Assembly: GCA_018263115.1 (NCBI GenBank)
Contig: JADFDC010000024.1
Span: 1-36,249 of the forward strand
DNA length: 36,249 nt
Direction: 5' to 3'
From: Thiobacillus sp.
Lineage (GTDB): Bacteria; Pseudomonadota; Gammaproteobacteria; Burkholderiales; Thiobacillaceae
Each line of letters begins with the position of its first letter. Position 1 is the first letter of the stretch. Positions 17,334 to 26,386 of this stretch are shown one piece after another. Below the pieces are notes generated by a model that worked only from the letters and a program-made list of their open reading frames with translations, did not search any database and was not told the origin of the DNA. The translations under genes and the position numbers were made by a program.

Positions 17334-17361
17334 AAAAGGGAAAGCATGTGCTTTCCCTTTT
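17334..17361. terminator. Palindrome between tRNA-Gly and tRNA-Cys
   Basis: Perfect 13-bp stem AAAAGGGAAAGCA/TGCTTTCCCTTTT with only a 2-base centre; it looks the same on both strands. It may be a partial terminator or a processing structure inside the tRNA transcript. Confidence 0.5.
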
Positions 17362-17395
17362 TACCTGGGGAAAGCGAGGCTTTCCTTGTGGAATC

Positions 17396-17471
17396 TGGAG
17401 CGGGAAACGAGGCTCGAACTCGCGACCTCAACCTTGGCAAGGTTGCGCTCTACCAACTGAGCTATTCCCGC
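17396..17471 (-). tRNA. tRNA-Gly (GCC)
   Basis: Cloverleaf on the minus strand: acceptor GCGGGAA/TTCCCGC, anticodon loop TTGCCAA (GCC), T-loop GTTCGAG and encoded CCA. First tRNA behind the promoter at 17485-17513. Confidence 0.95.
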
Positions 17472-17484
17472 GTAAGAGCCGCGC

Positions 17485-17513
17485 ATTATGGTGAAACCGG
17501 TAAATCCTGTCAA
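17485..17513 (-). promoter_or_regulatory. Sigma-70 promoter of tRNA Gly-Cys-Leu
   Basis: Minus strand: consensus -35 TTGACA (17508-17513), exactly 17 bp, then -10 CATAAT (17485-17490), 14 bp before the tRNA-Gly 5' end. GC-rich bases follow the -10 box, as in stringently controlled stable-RNA promoters. Confidence 0.85.
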
Positions 17514-17517
17514 TAAC

Positions 17518-18087
17518 CTACGATTGCTGGCGCAGAGCTTTGGCTGCCATGTTGAGGTAGTAGGCCATCGAAATCAGTGTCAGCATGGCCGCGAGGTTGA
17601 TCAGCAGATGGCCAATAGCCTGAGTAGGGAAGCCCGCAAGCGGTTCCCAAAAAAGTAGCAGCGAAATGGCAATCATCTGGAAAGCGGTCTTGAATTTGCC
17701 GACGAAGCTGACCGCCACGCTCCCCGGTTTCCCTGCTTTGGCCATCCACTCGCGAAGCGCGGAGATGGCTATTTCACGGCCAATGATGATCAGCGCGATA
17801 ACCGGCGCCGTTCGGCCAAGATCGACCAGCACGATCAAGGCGGCTGCCACCATGAGCTTGTCCGCGACCGGGTCAAGAAACGCGCCGAAGGCGGATGTCT
17901 GATTCAGTTTGCGGGCGAGATAACCGTCAAACCAGTCGGTAATCGCGGCCACGACAAAGAAAGCCGTGGCAAGCAAATTGGCTTCGGAACCGGTCAGCAT
18001 GGATGCGGGCAGATAGAACACCCCGATAACCATCGGGATGAGCAGAATGCGAAGCCAAGTGAGCAGGTTGGGTAAATTAAGTGGCAT
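17518..18087 (-). CDS. pgsA: CDP-diacylglycerol-glycerol-3-phosphate 3-phosphatidyltransferase
   Basis: Inner-membrane enzyme making phosphatidylglycerol phosphate, 189 aa, with about four to six hydrophobic spans. The CDP-alcohol phosphatidyltransferase motif is complete: DWFDGYLARKLNQTSAFGAF then LDPVADK (D-x2-DG-x2-AR-x8-G-x3-D-x3-D). The N-terminus [21 protein letters not shown] is typical. Its ATG overlaps the uvrC stop by one base (TGATG), the usual uvrC-pgsA pairing. Confidence 0.96.
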   Translation of the reverse strand: MPLNLPNLLTWLRILLIPMVIGVFYLPASMLTGSEANLLATAFFVVAAITDWFDGYLARKLNQTSAFGAFLDPVADKLMVAAALIVLVDLGRTAPVIALIIIGREIAISALREWMAKAGKPGSVAVSFVGKFKTAFQMIAISLLLFWEPLAGFPTQAIGHLLINLAAMLTLISMAYYLNMAAKALRQQS

Positions 18088-19895
18088 CAGTGCAATGCAT
18101 CGTAAATGCGTTGTGCCAATTCTCGGCTGATGCCCGTGACTTCTGCAAGCGTTTCGACACTGGCGCCTTTTACGCCCTGCAATCCGCCAAATCGTTCCAG
18201 CAGGGTTTTGCGCCTTGCCGGCCCCACACCTGGGACATCTTCCAGGGATGAATGCGTGCGGGCCTTGCCGCGCCGGGCACGGTGTCCGGTAATGGCGAAG
18301 CGGTGGGCTTCGTCGCGGATGGTCTGGATCAAATGCAACGCCGGATCGTCTGGCTTGAGGTGTCGCGTACTCGCGTCGGTGAACACCAGTTCTTCCAGAC
18401 CGGCTTTGCGCTCAGGCCCCTTGGCCACGCCGATAAGTTCAATGTCGGAAATGCCCAGCTCCGCCATCACTTCCCGTGCGATGTATAGCTGGCCAGTGCC
18501 ACCATCAATGAGCACGAGATCAGGCCGCTTGCCTTCTCCTTCGCTGGCGGTTTCCTGCAGTTTCCTGTATCGCCGCGTGAGCGCCTCGCGCATGGCGGCG
18601 TAGTCATCGCCGGGCGTGATGCCGCTGATGTTGTAGCGGCGGTATTCGCTGCTCTGCATTTTGCCCTGGTCGTACACAACGCACGATGCGACGGTCGCTT
18701 CGCCCATGGTATGGCTGATGTCGAAGCACTCGATCCTTGACAACGATGGCATGTCCAACGCGTCACGCAGTGCGGTCAGGCGTGCCTCCTGGCTGGCGGT
18801 TTGTGCGAGCTGCTGGCTGATGGCGATCTGTGCGCCCTGTTCCGCCATGGCCAGCCAGACTTTGCGCTCGCCCTGCGGATTGCGGATGATCTGAATTTTC
18901 CGGCCTGCCTGACCGGACAGCCACTCAACCAGCGCATGAGTGTCGAATGTCTGATTGACGATGATCAGGGAAGGAATGGGCTTGTCCTGGTAGTGCTGGG
19001 CAACAAACGCTTCCAGCACTTCGGGCCCGCTCACTTCCTCGGTGTTTTTTGGAAGGAAATGCCGGTCCCCGAGATGCCTTCCTCCGCGTACCATCGCAAG
19101 TGATACGCACCACAGCCCCTGCGCCTGCATCGCCGCCACCACATCCGCATCCCGGTCTGATTCCTTGTCGATTACCTGCTGTTCTCTAACCTTGGCCAGA
19201 TTCTGGATCTGGTTGCGGTAGAAGGCAGCCTGTTCGAATTCGAGTTTTTCTGCAGCAGACTGCATGCGCGCTGTCAGGTCATTCAGGAGTTCGTCTTCCT
19301 TGCCTTCGAGAAACAGCACGGCACGCCTTACGTCCAAAGCGTAATCTTCTCTGCTGATGGCATTGACACAAGGACCGCTGCAGCGCCTGATCTGGAACAA
19401 CAAGCAGGGGCGGGAACGGTTGGCGAACACTGAATCCTCGCAAGTGCGCAGGCGGAACACGCGTTGCACCAGATTGACGGTTTCACGTACAGCCCATGCA
19501 TTGGGGTACGGACCGAAGTAGCGGCTTTTCTTGTCCTGTGTGCCGCGGTAGTAGGCAAGCCGGGGTGCGGCATGGCCTGAAATCATCAGATAGGGGTAGC
19601 TTTTGTCATCGCGGAAAAGAATGTTGTAACGCGGATTCAGCGACTTGATGAGGTTATTTTCGAGCAGCAGCGCCTCGGCCTCGGTGCGCGTGACAGTAAT
19701 GTCGACCCTGGCGATTTTCGCCACCATCAACTGGATGCGTGGAGACAGTCCGGTTTTATTGAAATAGCTGGTTACGCGTTTCTTCAGGTCACGCGCCTTT
19801 CCGACATACAGCACGGTTTCATCCGCCCCGATCATGCGATATACGCCGGGGAGATTGGGCAGGGATACGAGGAACGACTTGAGTTCGAAACTCAC
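18087..19895 (-). CDS. uvrC: Excinuclease ABC subunit C
   Basis: Incision nuclease of nucleotide excision repair, 602 aa. The N-terminal GIY-YIG domain ([34 protein letters not shown]) makes the 3' cut. The UvrB-binding UVR motif is near residue 205-235 ([27 protein letters not shown]). The RNase H-like domain for the 5' cut contains [16 protein letters not shown] and [13 protein letters not shown] tandem helix-hairpin-helix closes the protein ([40 protein letters not shown]). Its start overlaps the upstream tautomerase stop (ATGA). Confidence 0.97.
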   Translation of the reverse strand: MSFELKSFLVSLPNLPGVYRMIGADETVLYVGKARDLKKRVTSYFNKTGLSPRIQLMVAKIARVDITVTRTEAEALLLENNLIKSLNPRYNILFRDDKSYPYLMISGHAAPRLAYYRGTQDKKSRYFGPYPNAWAVRETVNLVQRVFRLRTCEDSVFANRSRPCLLFQIRRCSGPCVNAISREDYALDVRRAVLFLEGKEDELLNDLTARMQSAAEKLEFEQAAFYRNQIQNLAKVREQQVIDKESDRDADVVAAMQAQGLWCVSLAMVRGGRHLGDRHFLPKNTEEVSGPEVLEAFVAQHYQDKPIPSLIIVNQTFDTHALVEWLSGQAGRKIQIIRNPQGERKVWLAMAEQGAQIAISQQLAQTASQEARLTALRDALDMPSLSRIECFDISHTMGEATVASCVVYDQGKMQSSEYRRYNISGITPGDDYAAMREALTRRYRKLQETASEGEGKRPDLVLIDGGTGQLYIAREVMAELGISDIELIGVAKGPERKAGLEELVFTDASTRHLKPDDPALHLIQTIRDEAHRFAITGHRARRGKARTHSSLEDVPGVGPARRKTLLERFGGLQGVKGASVETLAEVTGISRELAQRIYDALH

Positions 19896-20080
19896 TCGTC
19901 TTCGTCTAGCAGCACGCCGGCAATCGCCCAGTTCTCATCAGGCAATTCCTCGAAGGAAATGTAGGTGTAGCGGGCAGGCTTGTCGGCATGCTTTTCAAGC
20001 GTGGCGGTGATTTCCTCCGCGATTTTCTTTTTCTGGTCGCGGCTCAGCTTTCCTGCAAGTTTGATGGAGACGACAGGCAT
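19892..20080 (-). CDS. 4-oxalocrotonate tautomerase-like small protein
   Basis: 62 aa, a typical monomer length for the 4-OT family. Pro2 follows the initiator Met ([13 protein letters not shown]) and becomes the catalytic N-terminal proline. The core [41 protein letters not shown] matches the beta-alpha-beta fold. The natural substrate is unknown; there are no aromatic-degradation genes nearby. It overlaps uvrC by 4 bp and follows the glycosylase gene by 2 bp. Confidence 0.85.
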   Translation of the reverse strand: MPVVSIKLAGKLSRDQKKKIAEEITATLEKHADKPARYTYISFEELPDENWAIAGVLLDEDE

Positions 20081-20082
20081 GC

Positions 20083-20712
20083 TTACTCCTTGAGATCGTT
20101 CACGATGCGTGCAAACACGGCATGAAACATTTCAGGCGTCAGCCGCCTGGTCTGGGTATTGTAGCGAGAGCAGTGATAAGAGCTGTACAGGCGAATGTCG
20201 CCTGGCAGGACGTACGCCGCGTTGTGGCCGAACGGGTAGTTTTTAGCTTTCAGGCCCAGCGCCATCAGCACGGCGGTATGGGCAACATTACCTAGTGCCA
20301 GCACGGCGGTGCCGGATTTCAATACTGCCAGTTCGGTCTTGAGATATGTGTTGCATTGCCTGATTTCAGCCGTTTCCGGCTTGTTGGCGGGCGGCAGGCA
20401 TTTGACGGCGTTGGTGATGCGGCAGTCGATGAGTTCGAGGCCGTCACTGGCGGATTCTGAAACCGGCCGGCTTGCGAAACCGAATTTGTGTAAGGTTTCG
20501 TACAGAAGGATGCCGGCAAAATCGCCGGTGAACGGCCGGCCTGTTCTGTTTGCGCCGTGCATGCCGGGGGCGAGACCGACAATCAGCAGACGCGGGTCAT
20601 CCACGCCAAACGGGACAACGGGGCGCGCATGATAGCCGGGATTCTCCAGTCGGACATCTTCCAGAAATCCGGCCAGCCGTGGACAGGCGCGGCAGTCGAG
20701 CAATTCATTCAT
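20083..20712 (-). CDS. Uracil-DNA glycosylase, family 5-like ([4Fe-4S])
   Basis: 209 aa. It removes uracil from DNA. Motif 1 is GLAPGMHGANRTGRPFTGD, where Ala replaces the Asp/Asn used by most UDGs, as in family 5 (UDGb). Motif 2 is seen as YHCSRYNTQTRRLT. Four Cys suit an iron-sulfur cluster: Cys7 and Cys10 (DCRACPRL), Cys105 and Cys120. The stop of the CDF gene upstream overlaps its start by 8 bp. Family 4 is the alternative, but family 4 has a different motif 1. Confidence 0.88.
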   Translation of the reverse strand: MNELLDCRACPRLAGFLEDVRLENPGYHARPVVPFGVDDPRLLIVGLAPGMHGANRTGRPFTGDFAGILLYETLHKFGFASRPVSESASDGLELIDCRITNAVKCLPPANKPETAEIRQCNTYLKTELAVLKSGTAVLALGNVAHTAVLMALGLKAKNYPFGHNAAYVLPGDIRLYSSYHCSRYNTQTRRLTPEMFHAVFARIVNDLKE

Positions 20713-21634
20713 GGCGGTGGGAATGAAAGGTTACCGAAGTGCGCTCGACAACCTCGGGTTGCAAAGTGACATGGCCGATGCCGAAATCGTGGTTGAGCAC
20801 TTCGCGCGCTTCGTTCAGGATGCGCGGCCATGCGGCTAGCTCACGCAGGTTGAGATGCGCGGAAATGGCGACCTGCCCCGAAGCCAGCGTCCAGATGTGC
20901 AGATCATGCACGCGCATGACGCCCTCCAGCCCGGCCAGCCGCTTGCCAACAGTATTGAGGCTGATGTTGGGGGGCACGCCTTCCATCAACACATGAATGG
21001 TTTCACGCAGCAGATTGAGCGTGGAGACCAGGATGAGCAGCGCCACGACGATGGACAGGATGGGGTCGATGGGCAACCAGCCAGTGAGGCTGATGACGAG
21101 TCCAGCGGTCAGTGCAGCGACGGAGCCCAGCGCATCGCCGATGACATGGATAAGTGCGGCTCGTCGGTTGAGGCTGTCCTCGCCACGCGTGAGCAGCCAC
21201 CCCACGCCGAGATTGATCAGCAGACCAATCAGCGCGACCAGCATGACCACGGAGCCATTTACGGGCAGGGGATGCTGGTAGCGGTCGATCGCCTCATAGG
21301 CGATACCGGCGACGATGGCCAGCATGAACAGGCTGTTGACCAGGGCAGCCAGAATTTCCAGCCGGGCCAGGCCGTAGGAATGTTGTTCGGAGGGAGGTCT
21401 TTTTGCAAGCCAGGCGGCAGCGCCGGCCAATAGCAGGGAAAGGCTGTCGGTGAACATGTGGCCGGCATCGGAAAGGAGTGCAAGCGAACCCGACCACCAA
21501 CCCGTGATGGCTTCGACCACCGCAAAACTCAGCGTCAGCAGTAGCGCCCACCCATATGGCCGATGTTCATGCCCACTATGCGCATGCGGCTTGTTGTGGT
21601 CACTGCCGTGGTGTTCGAAATGCGTGTGCGCCAC
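20705..21634 (-). CDS. Cation diffusion facilitator (Zn/Co/Cd exporter)
   Basis: 309 aa, CzcD/ZitB-like. The His-rich cytoplasmic N-terminus (about residues 1-27, HTHFEHHGSDHNKPHAHSGHEHR) binds metal. Six membrane spans follow, with paired metal-site motifs LLSDAGHMFTDSLSL in TM2 and HVIGDALGS in TM5. The C-terminal domain is ferredoxin-like (RVHDLHIWTLASGQVAISAHL). It exports divalent cations against protons. It lies in the overlapping minus-strand series between nagZ and the glycosylase gene. Confidence 0.93.
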   Translation of the reverse strand: MAHTHFEHHGSDHNKPHAHSGHEHRPYGWALLLTLSFAVVEAITGWWSGSLALLSDAGHMFTDSLSLLLAGAAAWLAKRPPSEQHSYGLARLEILAALVNSLFMLAIVAGIAYEAIDRYQHPLPVNGSVVMLVALIGLLINLGVGWLLTRGEDSLNRRAALIHVIGDALGSVAALTAGLVISLTGWLPIDPILSIVVALLILVSTLNLLRETIHVLMEGVPPNISLNTVGKRLAGLEGVMRVHDLHIWTLASGQVAISAHLNLRELAAWPRILNEAREVLNHDFGIGHVTLQPEVVERTSVTFHSHRHE

Positions 21635-21639
21635 GGTCT

Positions 21640-22731
21640 TTAGCGGGTCTCACAGGAAGTTTTGACATGAGCCTGTGTCGGGTCGGCCAAGGCCAGGTTG
21701 CCGCTTTCCAACCCAATGCTGGCGATGGCATGGCGCGCACGCGTGTAGGCAGTCTGTTCCAGCAGCGCGGTCATGGACAGGGGATGGGGCTCGCCGTGCA
21801 GGCGGGCAAGACGGGCACGACTGGCGGGAGACCAGTCGAAGTTCAGCCTGGCCAGTACCTCGTCAGCCAGATCAGGCCGGTTGCAGATCAATGCCATGTC
21901 GCAGCCGGCTTCGAGCGCGGCGAGGGTGCGTGCGGTGATGTCGCCCGCCACAGATGCGCCTTCCATGGTCAGATCGTCGCTGAAAATCATGCCATTGAAG
22001 CCCAGCTCGCCGCGCAGCACTGTTTGCAGCCAGAAACGTGAGAAACCGGCCGGTGCAGCATCGGCTTTGGGGTAAATCACGTGCGCCGGCATGATGGCTG
22101 GCAGGCCCATGTCGATGAGCGCCTTGAAGGGCAGCAAGTCAGTGAAGGCGATGTCGGCATAGTCGCGTTCATCGACAGGAATGGCGACATGCGAATCGGC
22201 GGCGATATGGCCATGTCCTGGAAAATGCTTGCCACAGGAAGCCATGCCGGCATCCTTCATTCCGAGCATCACAGCATGCGAAAGTTCGATGACGGTTTGC
22301 GGGTCATGATGGAAGGCGCGGTCACGGATGACGGACGATACGCCACAGTCGAGATCGAGCACGGGTGCAAAGCTCAAGTCCACGCCATGCGCGCGCAACT
22401 CCGCCGCCAGCACATACCCGGTTTCGCGGGCCAGGGCTTTGGCCTGGTGGGGGTGCTCGTCATGGATTTTCCCAAGCGCGCCCATTGGGGGGAGACATGT
22501 AAATCCCTCGCGGAAGCGTTGCACGCGACCACCTTCGTGGTCCACCGCAATCAGCGGCGGGGGTGATTTCAAAGCGTGGATATCGGCGGTGAGTTGTTCG
22601 AGTTGCGCGGGGTTCTCATAGTTGCGCGTGAACAGGATTACCCCACCGACCAGTGGATGCGAAAGACGATGCCGATCGTCTTCGGCCAGTTGCGTACCCT
22701 GCACGTCCAGCATCAAGGGGCCCAATGTCAT
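21640..22731 (-). CDS. nagZ: Beta-N-acetylhexosaminidase
   Basis: Cytosolic glycoside hydrolase family 3 enzyme of cell-wall recycling, 363 aa. It has the NagZ start (LGPLMLDVQGTQLAEDDRHRLSHPLVGGVILFTRNY), DHEGGRVQRFREGFT and KHFPGHGHIAADSHV with the catalytic His of the flexible loop. The nucleophile Asp is in FSDDLTMEGA. It overlaps acpS by 4 bp. Confidence 0.96.
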   Translation of the reverse strand: MTLGPLMLDVQGTQLAEDDRHRLSHPLVGGVILFTRNYENPAQLEQLTADIHALKSPPPLIAVDHEGGRVQRFREGFTCLPPMGALGKIHDEHPHQAKALARETGYVLAAELRAHGVDLSFAPVLDLDCGVSSVIRDRAFHHDPQTVIELSHAVMLGMKDAGMASCGKHFPGHGHIAADSHVAIPVDERDYADIAFTDLLPFKALIDMGLPAIMPAHVIYPKADAAPAGFSRFWLQTVLRGELGFNGMIFSDDLTMEGASVAGDITARTLAALEAGCDMALICNRPDLADEVLARLNFDWSPASRARLARLHGEPHPLSMTALLEQTAYTRARHAIASIGLESGNLALADPTQAHVKTSCETR

Positions 22732-23108
22732 GGTTTCTCCAGCACTACAAAGGCAATGACATGTTCGCGCTCATCGCTGATAGAAAGATGATGTCCCGCG
22801 ATGTTCTGCACGGTTAACCAGGTTTCCATTTCATTGCTGAACTGAAAACATGGCTGTCCGAGCGTAGTGTGCCGGATCCCGATATTCCGCAACGTGACCG
22901 GGTGACGAAGGCCGGTTCCAGCAGCTTTGGCGAAAGCTTCCTTGGCGGCAAAACGCTTGGCAAGAAATCTTGCCGGTTCGGTGCTGGAAAAAAAATCTGC
23001 GTGTTCATCGGGCGCCAGAATGCGATCGGCATAGTGTTCGCCATAACGCGCCAGGCCCTGCTCCAGGCGGGCAATTTCCACCAGATCAATCCCGATTCCG
23101 TAAATCAT
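22728..23108 (-). CDS. acpS: Holo-[acyl-carrier-protein] synthase
   Basis: 126 aa. It transfers phosphopantetheine from CoA to apo-ACP. The signatures are GIGIDLVEIARLEQGLARYG (metal-binding Asp) and RFLAKRFAAKEAFAKAAGTGL (Glu in the second motif). Start and stop overlap both neighbours by 4 bp. In related genomes pdxJ often lies upstream; here a radical SAM gene does. Confidence 0.96.
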   Translation of the reverse strand: MIYGIGIDLVEIARLEQGLARYGEHYADRILAPDEHADFFSSTEPARFLAKRFAAKEAFAKAAGTGLRHPVTLRNIGIRHTTLGQPCFQFSNEMETWLTVQNIAGHHLSISDEREHVIAFVVLEKP

Positions 23109-23956
23109 GGCGACACTTTAACCATTAAACCCGTGGCGCGGATAGCGTCCGCGAACTGTTCCAGCCATTCAATTGGCAAAGGCGATAGCCTCGACGCCAA
23201 AGCTTGCAATGAGGGACGAGCCAGCCCATAGAGCAGGACGCCTTTGATCGGGATATGCTTACTTGCCAATTTACGCATCAAATCGAGATAGGTGTCCTGT
23301 TCAAATGGAGGTGGCGGTTCGCCATCCAGTGCAAAAACACAGGTCTGTATCCAGGTTGGGCAGAGTCTGGCGGCGGTTTCAAGGCGCTCGAGTTGCTTCT
23401 CGGGTGGAGTGCGAGTTTGGTTGATGCGGCGCATGCCGGCAGAAGTGGCACTGTCCAGCTTGAACCAGATTTCTCCGTTCAGGCGGGACATTTTTTTCAG
23501 GCCTTCCTGCACGCGCGGCCGGTCAGTCAGGCTGCCATTGGTGATAAGCACGAGCTTGATCCTGCCGGTGAGGTTGAAATCCCCCATCACCCGGCCAATC
23601 TGGTCGATTACTTGCGGAAATTCCTTAGCGCTGGTTGGTTCGCCATTACCGGAAAGCGCGATATCGTTAAGATGCCGCGCGATTTCCGGAACGTGCGTAT
23701 GCATGAAGTCGCCATGCAATATCTCCTCGAGCATGGTGCGCAATTCGGTTTCCAGCAGCGCAAGATCAATCTCCGGCGCCGTACCGCGTTTAAGACCGGG
23801 CACCTGACAATAAATGCACGCCCAGTTGCAGGCATTGTTTGGATTGAGATTGATCCCCACGGAAACACCGCCCGCGCGTCGCGAAACCACGGGATAGACA
23901 TAGGTCATCCCGCTACTATCGCGGTCGTGATTGGCGGTTGTCAGTTCGTGTTTCAA
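23105..23956 (-). CDS. Radical SAM protein of unknown specificity
   Basis: About 283 aa. The radical SAM cluster motif CNWACIYCQ (CxxxCxxC) sits in GVSVGINLNPNNACNWACIYCQVPGLKRG, with SGNGEPTSAKEFP as the glycine-rich SAM segment and IWFKLDSATSAGMRRINQTRTPPEKQL downstream. The substrate is unknown. The open frame runs up to 24085, into tRNA-Ser, so that start is not believable. I favour a TTG at 23956 (KHELTTANHDRDSSGMTYVYPV) because this family usually has a short HDRDS-type leader; an ATG at 23908 is the alternative. It overlaps acpS by 4 bp. Confidence 0.8.
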   Translation of the reverse strand: MKHELTTANHDRDSSGMTYVYPVVSRRAGGVSVGINLNPNNACNWACIYCQVPGLKRGTAPEIDLALLETELRTMLEEILHGDFMHTHVPEIARHLNDIALSGNGEPTSAKEFPQVIDQIGRVMGDFNLTGRIKLVLITNGSLTDRPRVQEGLKKMSRLNGEIWFKLDSATSAGMRRINQTRTPPEKQLERLETAARLCPTWIQTCVFALDGEPPPPFEQDTYLDLMRKLASKHIPIKGVLLYGLARPSLQALASRLSPLPIEWLEQFADAIRATGLMVKVSP

Positions 23957-24057
23957 GTGGCGGGAGACAATTAAGCGGGAGTAGCGAGATTTTCTCACCG
24001 CTAGCCGTATCCAGGTATGGATTTTGGCTGCGCAGAAACCGGCAACAGATAAAAACT

Positions 24058-24147
24058 TGGCGGAAGCGGTGAGATTCGAACTCACGAGTGACTTGCGTCA
24101 CTGCCGGTTTTCAAGACCGGTGCATTCAACCACTCTGCCACGCTTCC
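24058..24147 (-). tRNA. tRNA-Ser (TGA)
   Basis: Class II cloverleaf on the minus strand: acceptor GGAAGCG/CGCTTCC, anticodon loop CTTGAAA (TGA), long variable arm (AGTGACGCAAGTCACT), T-loop GTTCGAATC and encoded CCA. No strong promoter is visible close upstream; transcription may come through the broken copy at 24170-24293. Confidence 0.95.
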
Positions 24148-24169
24148 AAAAATTCCTGGGAAATTACCC

Positions 24170-24293
24170 CTGCCGGTTTTAGCTCCGGCCGGGCTTCGCC
24201 CTTAACCTGCTACGCAGGTTAGCCTGCACTAGCGCAGTCGCTTTGCTCCTTGGCGCCAAGACTGGTGCATTCAACCACTCTGCCACGCTTCCA
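24170..24293 (-). pseudogene. Broken second copy of tRNA-Ser with 76-bp insert
   Basis: Bases 24257-24293 repeat the 5' half of tRNA-Ser(TGA) (24112-24148) with one mismatch in 37. Bases 24170-24180 repeat the 3' side of the anticodon arm (CTGCCGGTTTT). Between them, exactly inside the anticodon (after TG), is a 76-bp palindrome-rich insert (24181-24256) with TAACCTGC/GCAGGTTA and GGGC/GCCC hairpins. The variable arm, T arm and 3' end are missing. The remaining bases 24294-24541 contain no gene; they hold the 5' region of the next plus-strand gene. Confidence 0.75.
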
Positions 24294-24541
24294 TGAATGG
24301 CTCACTTGCCCTGTTCCGGCTCAAGCGAAGGCTGCATTCTAGGGCCTCTAGCGTTGCGAGTCGACTGAACGTGAATTCGTCATCCGTCGTTTTCCCTGTC
24401 GGAAAGCTGACGCGAAAGTAACTGATTGCACAGGCGCGAATTTTGTAACCTGTTGATAATAAAAAATAAATTACTGCTTTCCTGAAACGGTATGGATGTT
24501 GCAAGGTAATTGGCAACGTCATAAATCTGGATGTGGAAAAA

Positions 24542-26053
24542 ATGTCCGAATTTTTCGGGATGATCAGAAAACTGGCAAGCAAGCCTGCCAATACCCAGAC
24601 CTCGCCTTTTTCAACCGTGAGAACTGCGCGCCACTGGCTGGAAAACGTGCCCAAAACGTCTGACTACGACGCTCACCATGCCATAGTGGAAGGTCTGGAA
24701 CGATTCAATGCGGATACGCGTGGCGATGTGGTGAATCGCATCAAGGTACTGCGGGTTATGGAGGATACAGGTTTGCCCTTTCAGGCAAGAATTATTGATC
24801 AGTATTTGCGCAACCAGGAGGCGCTGAAGTTTGCCAAGCAGTCCTTGTGGCGTGAGAGCCAGATGTTCTGGAACCAGTTGTCAGCTGCCTATTTGTACCT
24901 GTTCAAGCAGACCATCAAGGGAGCGGAAAAAGAAAGTCTCAAGCCATGGCTGGCGGAAATTACGCTTAAAAGTCTGCATTACACGGCCTTGTGCATCCGC
25001 TGGGAATACTATCGCGGCCAGCGTCCTTCTGGCCTGATCTGGCGGCGCATGCACAAGATTTACCGCATGGCGGAAATATCCGGTGTCGCGCTGTCCGAGC
25101 TCGATTTTGGAAGCGGCCCCACTTCCTGCGCGCGCGAATATATGCTGGCGTTGATTCTGGAATTGGCAAATCCCCCGGGATTCAAGCCCCGCGAGATTCA
25201 TCTCGTCGCGCAGATGCTGGAAGCAATTAACCCACTGCCGGTACCTGAAATCAAGCTGCGCAGAAATCAGCACACGCATTGTGTCGACATGTCTGCTCCC
25301 ATGGGTGCGGAAAAGCTGGAGGACCGCTGGATTCAGGGCAGGCGTTTGCGTTATCTGGACCTGGAAAGCGTGATTCAGGAAATTGAACAACGCGCATCAA
25401 TGGCAGTCGATGCGCAGACAAGTCTGTTGTTTCATCAATTTGCCCGGGTCATTAATCGTGGCGGCATCCGCCGCGACGGAGCCCGCACCCCGCGTACCGG
25501 CGAAACATGGGCGGCGGAGGGGCTGGAGTCGGTATTAACCGCCCTAACTTACAACGAAAAGAATCAATTGGAATTGTCAGCCTGGTCTTTGCGGGACGAA
25601 AGCCGGGAAGGCTTGGGCTTTGTCATACAAGGCGAGAAGAATTTGCCGGTAGGCAGGCTGGCTGTCGTCAGCTACCAGCCGGGGGAGGATGCCTGGAAAT
25701 TGCTGGCAGTCCGCTGGGTACGGCATGAAAACGGCCAAACCCTGGTTGGCGCGCAGTGTCTTAGCCGTCACCCCAAGCTGGTGGCGGTGGAGGCAGATCC
25801 GGCACGTACGGAATTTTCTCCGTCAGGGGAGACGGGGATATTTGTCCCCCTGGCGGATATCAGTCAAGGCATGGTCAGTAATCTGCTTTTACCCGTTGGC
25901 GATTATGCTCCTGGCGCCGAGATAACCATGCGCGATGACACTGTTACCTATCGCCTGCGTCTTGGAGAAATTTCAGAGACCCACGAAGAAGAATGGGTCC
26001 GCGTCAGTTTTGATGTGCTTTCCAGGGAAGTGGCGACACCGCTTGCGGCCTGA
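24542..26053 (+). CDS. Unrecognised large cytoplasmic protein
   Basis: 503 aa from the ATG at 24542 (MSEFFGMIRKLASKP; a GTG nine bases earlier is less likely; GGA lies in front). No signal peptide or membrane span. The N-terminal 250 residues look helical (HWLENVPKTSDYDAHHAIVEGLERFN, FWNQLSAAYLYLFKQTIKG, LHYTALCIRWEYYRGQRPSGLIWRRMHKIYRMAE). The C-terminal part looks beta-rich (VGRLAVVSYQPGEDAWKLLAVRWVRH, GETGIFVPLADISQGM). A distant PilZ-like fold is possible but I cannot show it. It is a single gene, convergent with the small gene at 26068. Confidence 0.8.
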   Translation: MSEFFGMIRKLASKPANTQTSPFSTVRTARHWLENVPKTSDYDAHHAIVEGLERFNADTRGDVVNRIKVLRVMEDTGLPFQARIIDQYLRNQEALKFAKQSLWRESQMFWNQLSAAYLYLFKQTIKGAEKESLKPWLAEITLKSLHYTALCIRWEYYRGQRPSGLIWRRMHKIYRMAEISGVALSELDFGSGPTSCAREYMLALILELANPPGFKPREIHLVAQMLEAINPLPVPEIKLRRNQHTHCVDMSAPMGAEKLEDRWIQGRRLRYLDLESVIQEIEQRASMAVDAQTSLLFHQFARVINRGGIRRDGARTPRTGETWAAEGLESVLTALTYNEKNQLELSAWSLRDESREGLGFVIQGEKNLPVGRLAVVSYQPGEDAWKLLAVRWVRHENGQTLVGAQCLSRHPKLVAVEADPARTEFSPSGETGIFVPLADISQGMVSNLLLPVGDYAPGAEITMRDDTVTYRLRLGEISETHEEEWVRVSFDVLSREVATPLAA

Positions 26054-26067
26054 AGCCAGATACAGAT

Positions 26068-26367
26068 TCAGTGGGTGTCTTTCTTGCGGGTGATCTGGAT
26101 AGGCTGTGTTGGCTGTGGCTGATCGGGATAGACCGGCTGCGCCTGGCTCAGACCAAGCGCTTCGCCCAGTTCGCGTTCGCGTGCGGCAATCAGTTCAAAA
26201 CAGGACTTGATCTGGTTGACGGATTCATCAGAAAGAAAACCGGACGTGCCAGGGCGTGGTGTGGCATCGCGCACGACGCTGGCCAGTGTTTTGCGCATGG
26301 CCCGAAGGATGCGCTGTTCCACGCTCATTTCCTTCGCCGCAAGTTCCTTTAGTTGTTCTTCGGTCAT
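26068..26367 (-). CDS. Small unrecognised protein, last gene of the sulfur-linked set
   Basis: 99 aa. Mostly helical (TEEQLKELAAKEMSVEQRILRAMRKTLASVVRDATPRPGTSGFLSDESVNQIKSCFELIAARERELGEALG), then a Pro/Gln-rich tail (VYPDQPQPTQPIQITRKK). I do not recognise the family. It starts 19 bp after the stop of the HTH/ferredoxin/reductase gene, with a GGATC-type leader, so it is probably co-transcribed. Confidence 0.7.
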   Translation of the reverse strand: MTEEQLKELAAKEMSVEQRILRAMRKTLASVVRDATPRPGTSGFLSDESVNQIKSCFELIAARERELGEALGLSQAQPVYPDQPQPTQPIQITRKKDTH

Positions 26368-26386
26368 GATTTGATCCTTAATTGAT

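Noticed and set aside
23957-24085. N-terminal extension of the radical SAM frame
   Set aside because: It is read out of the 3' part of tRNA-Ser (SSNLTASAK is translated tRNA), so it is not coding.
24257-24293. tRNA-Ser repeat as attL/attR of an integrated island
   Set aside because: The duplicated part is the 5' half rather than the 3' end, only about 110 bp lie between the copies, and there is no integrase.
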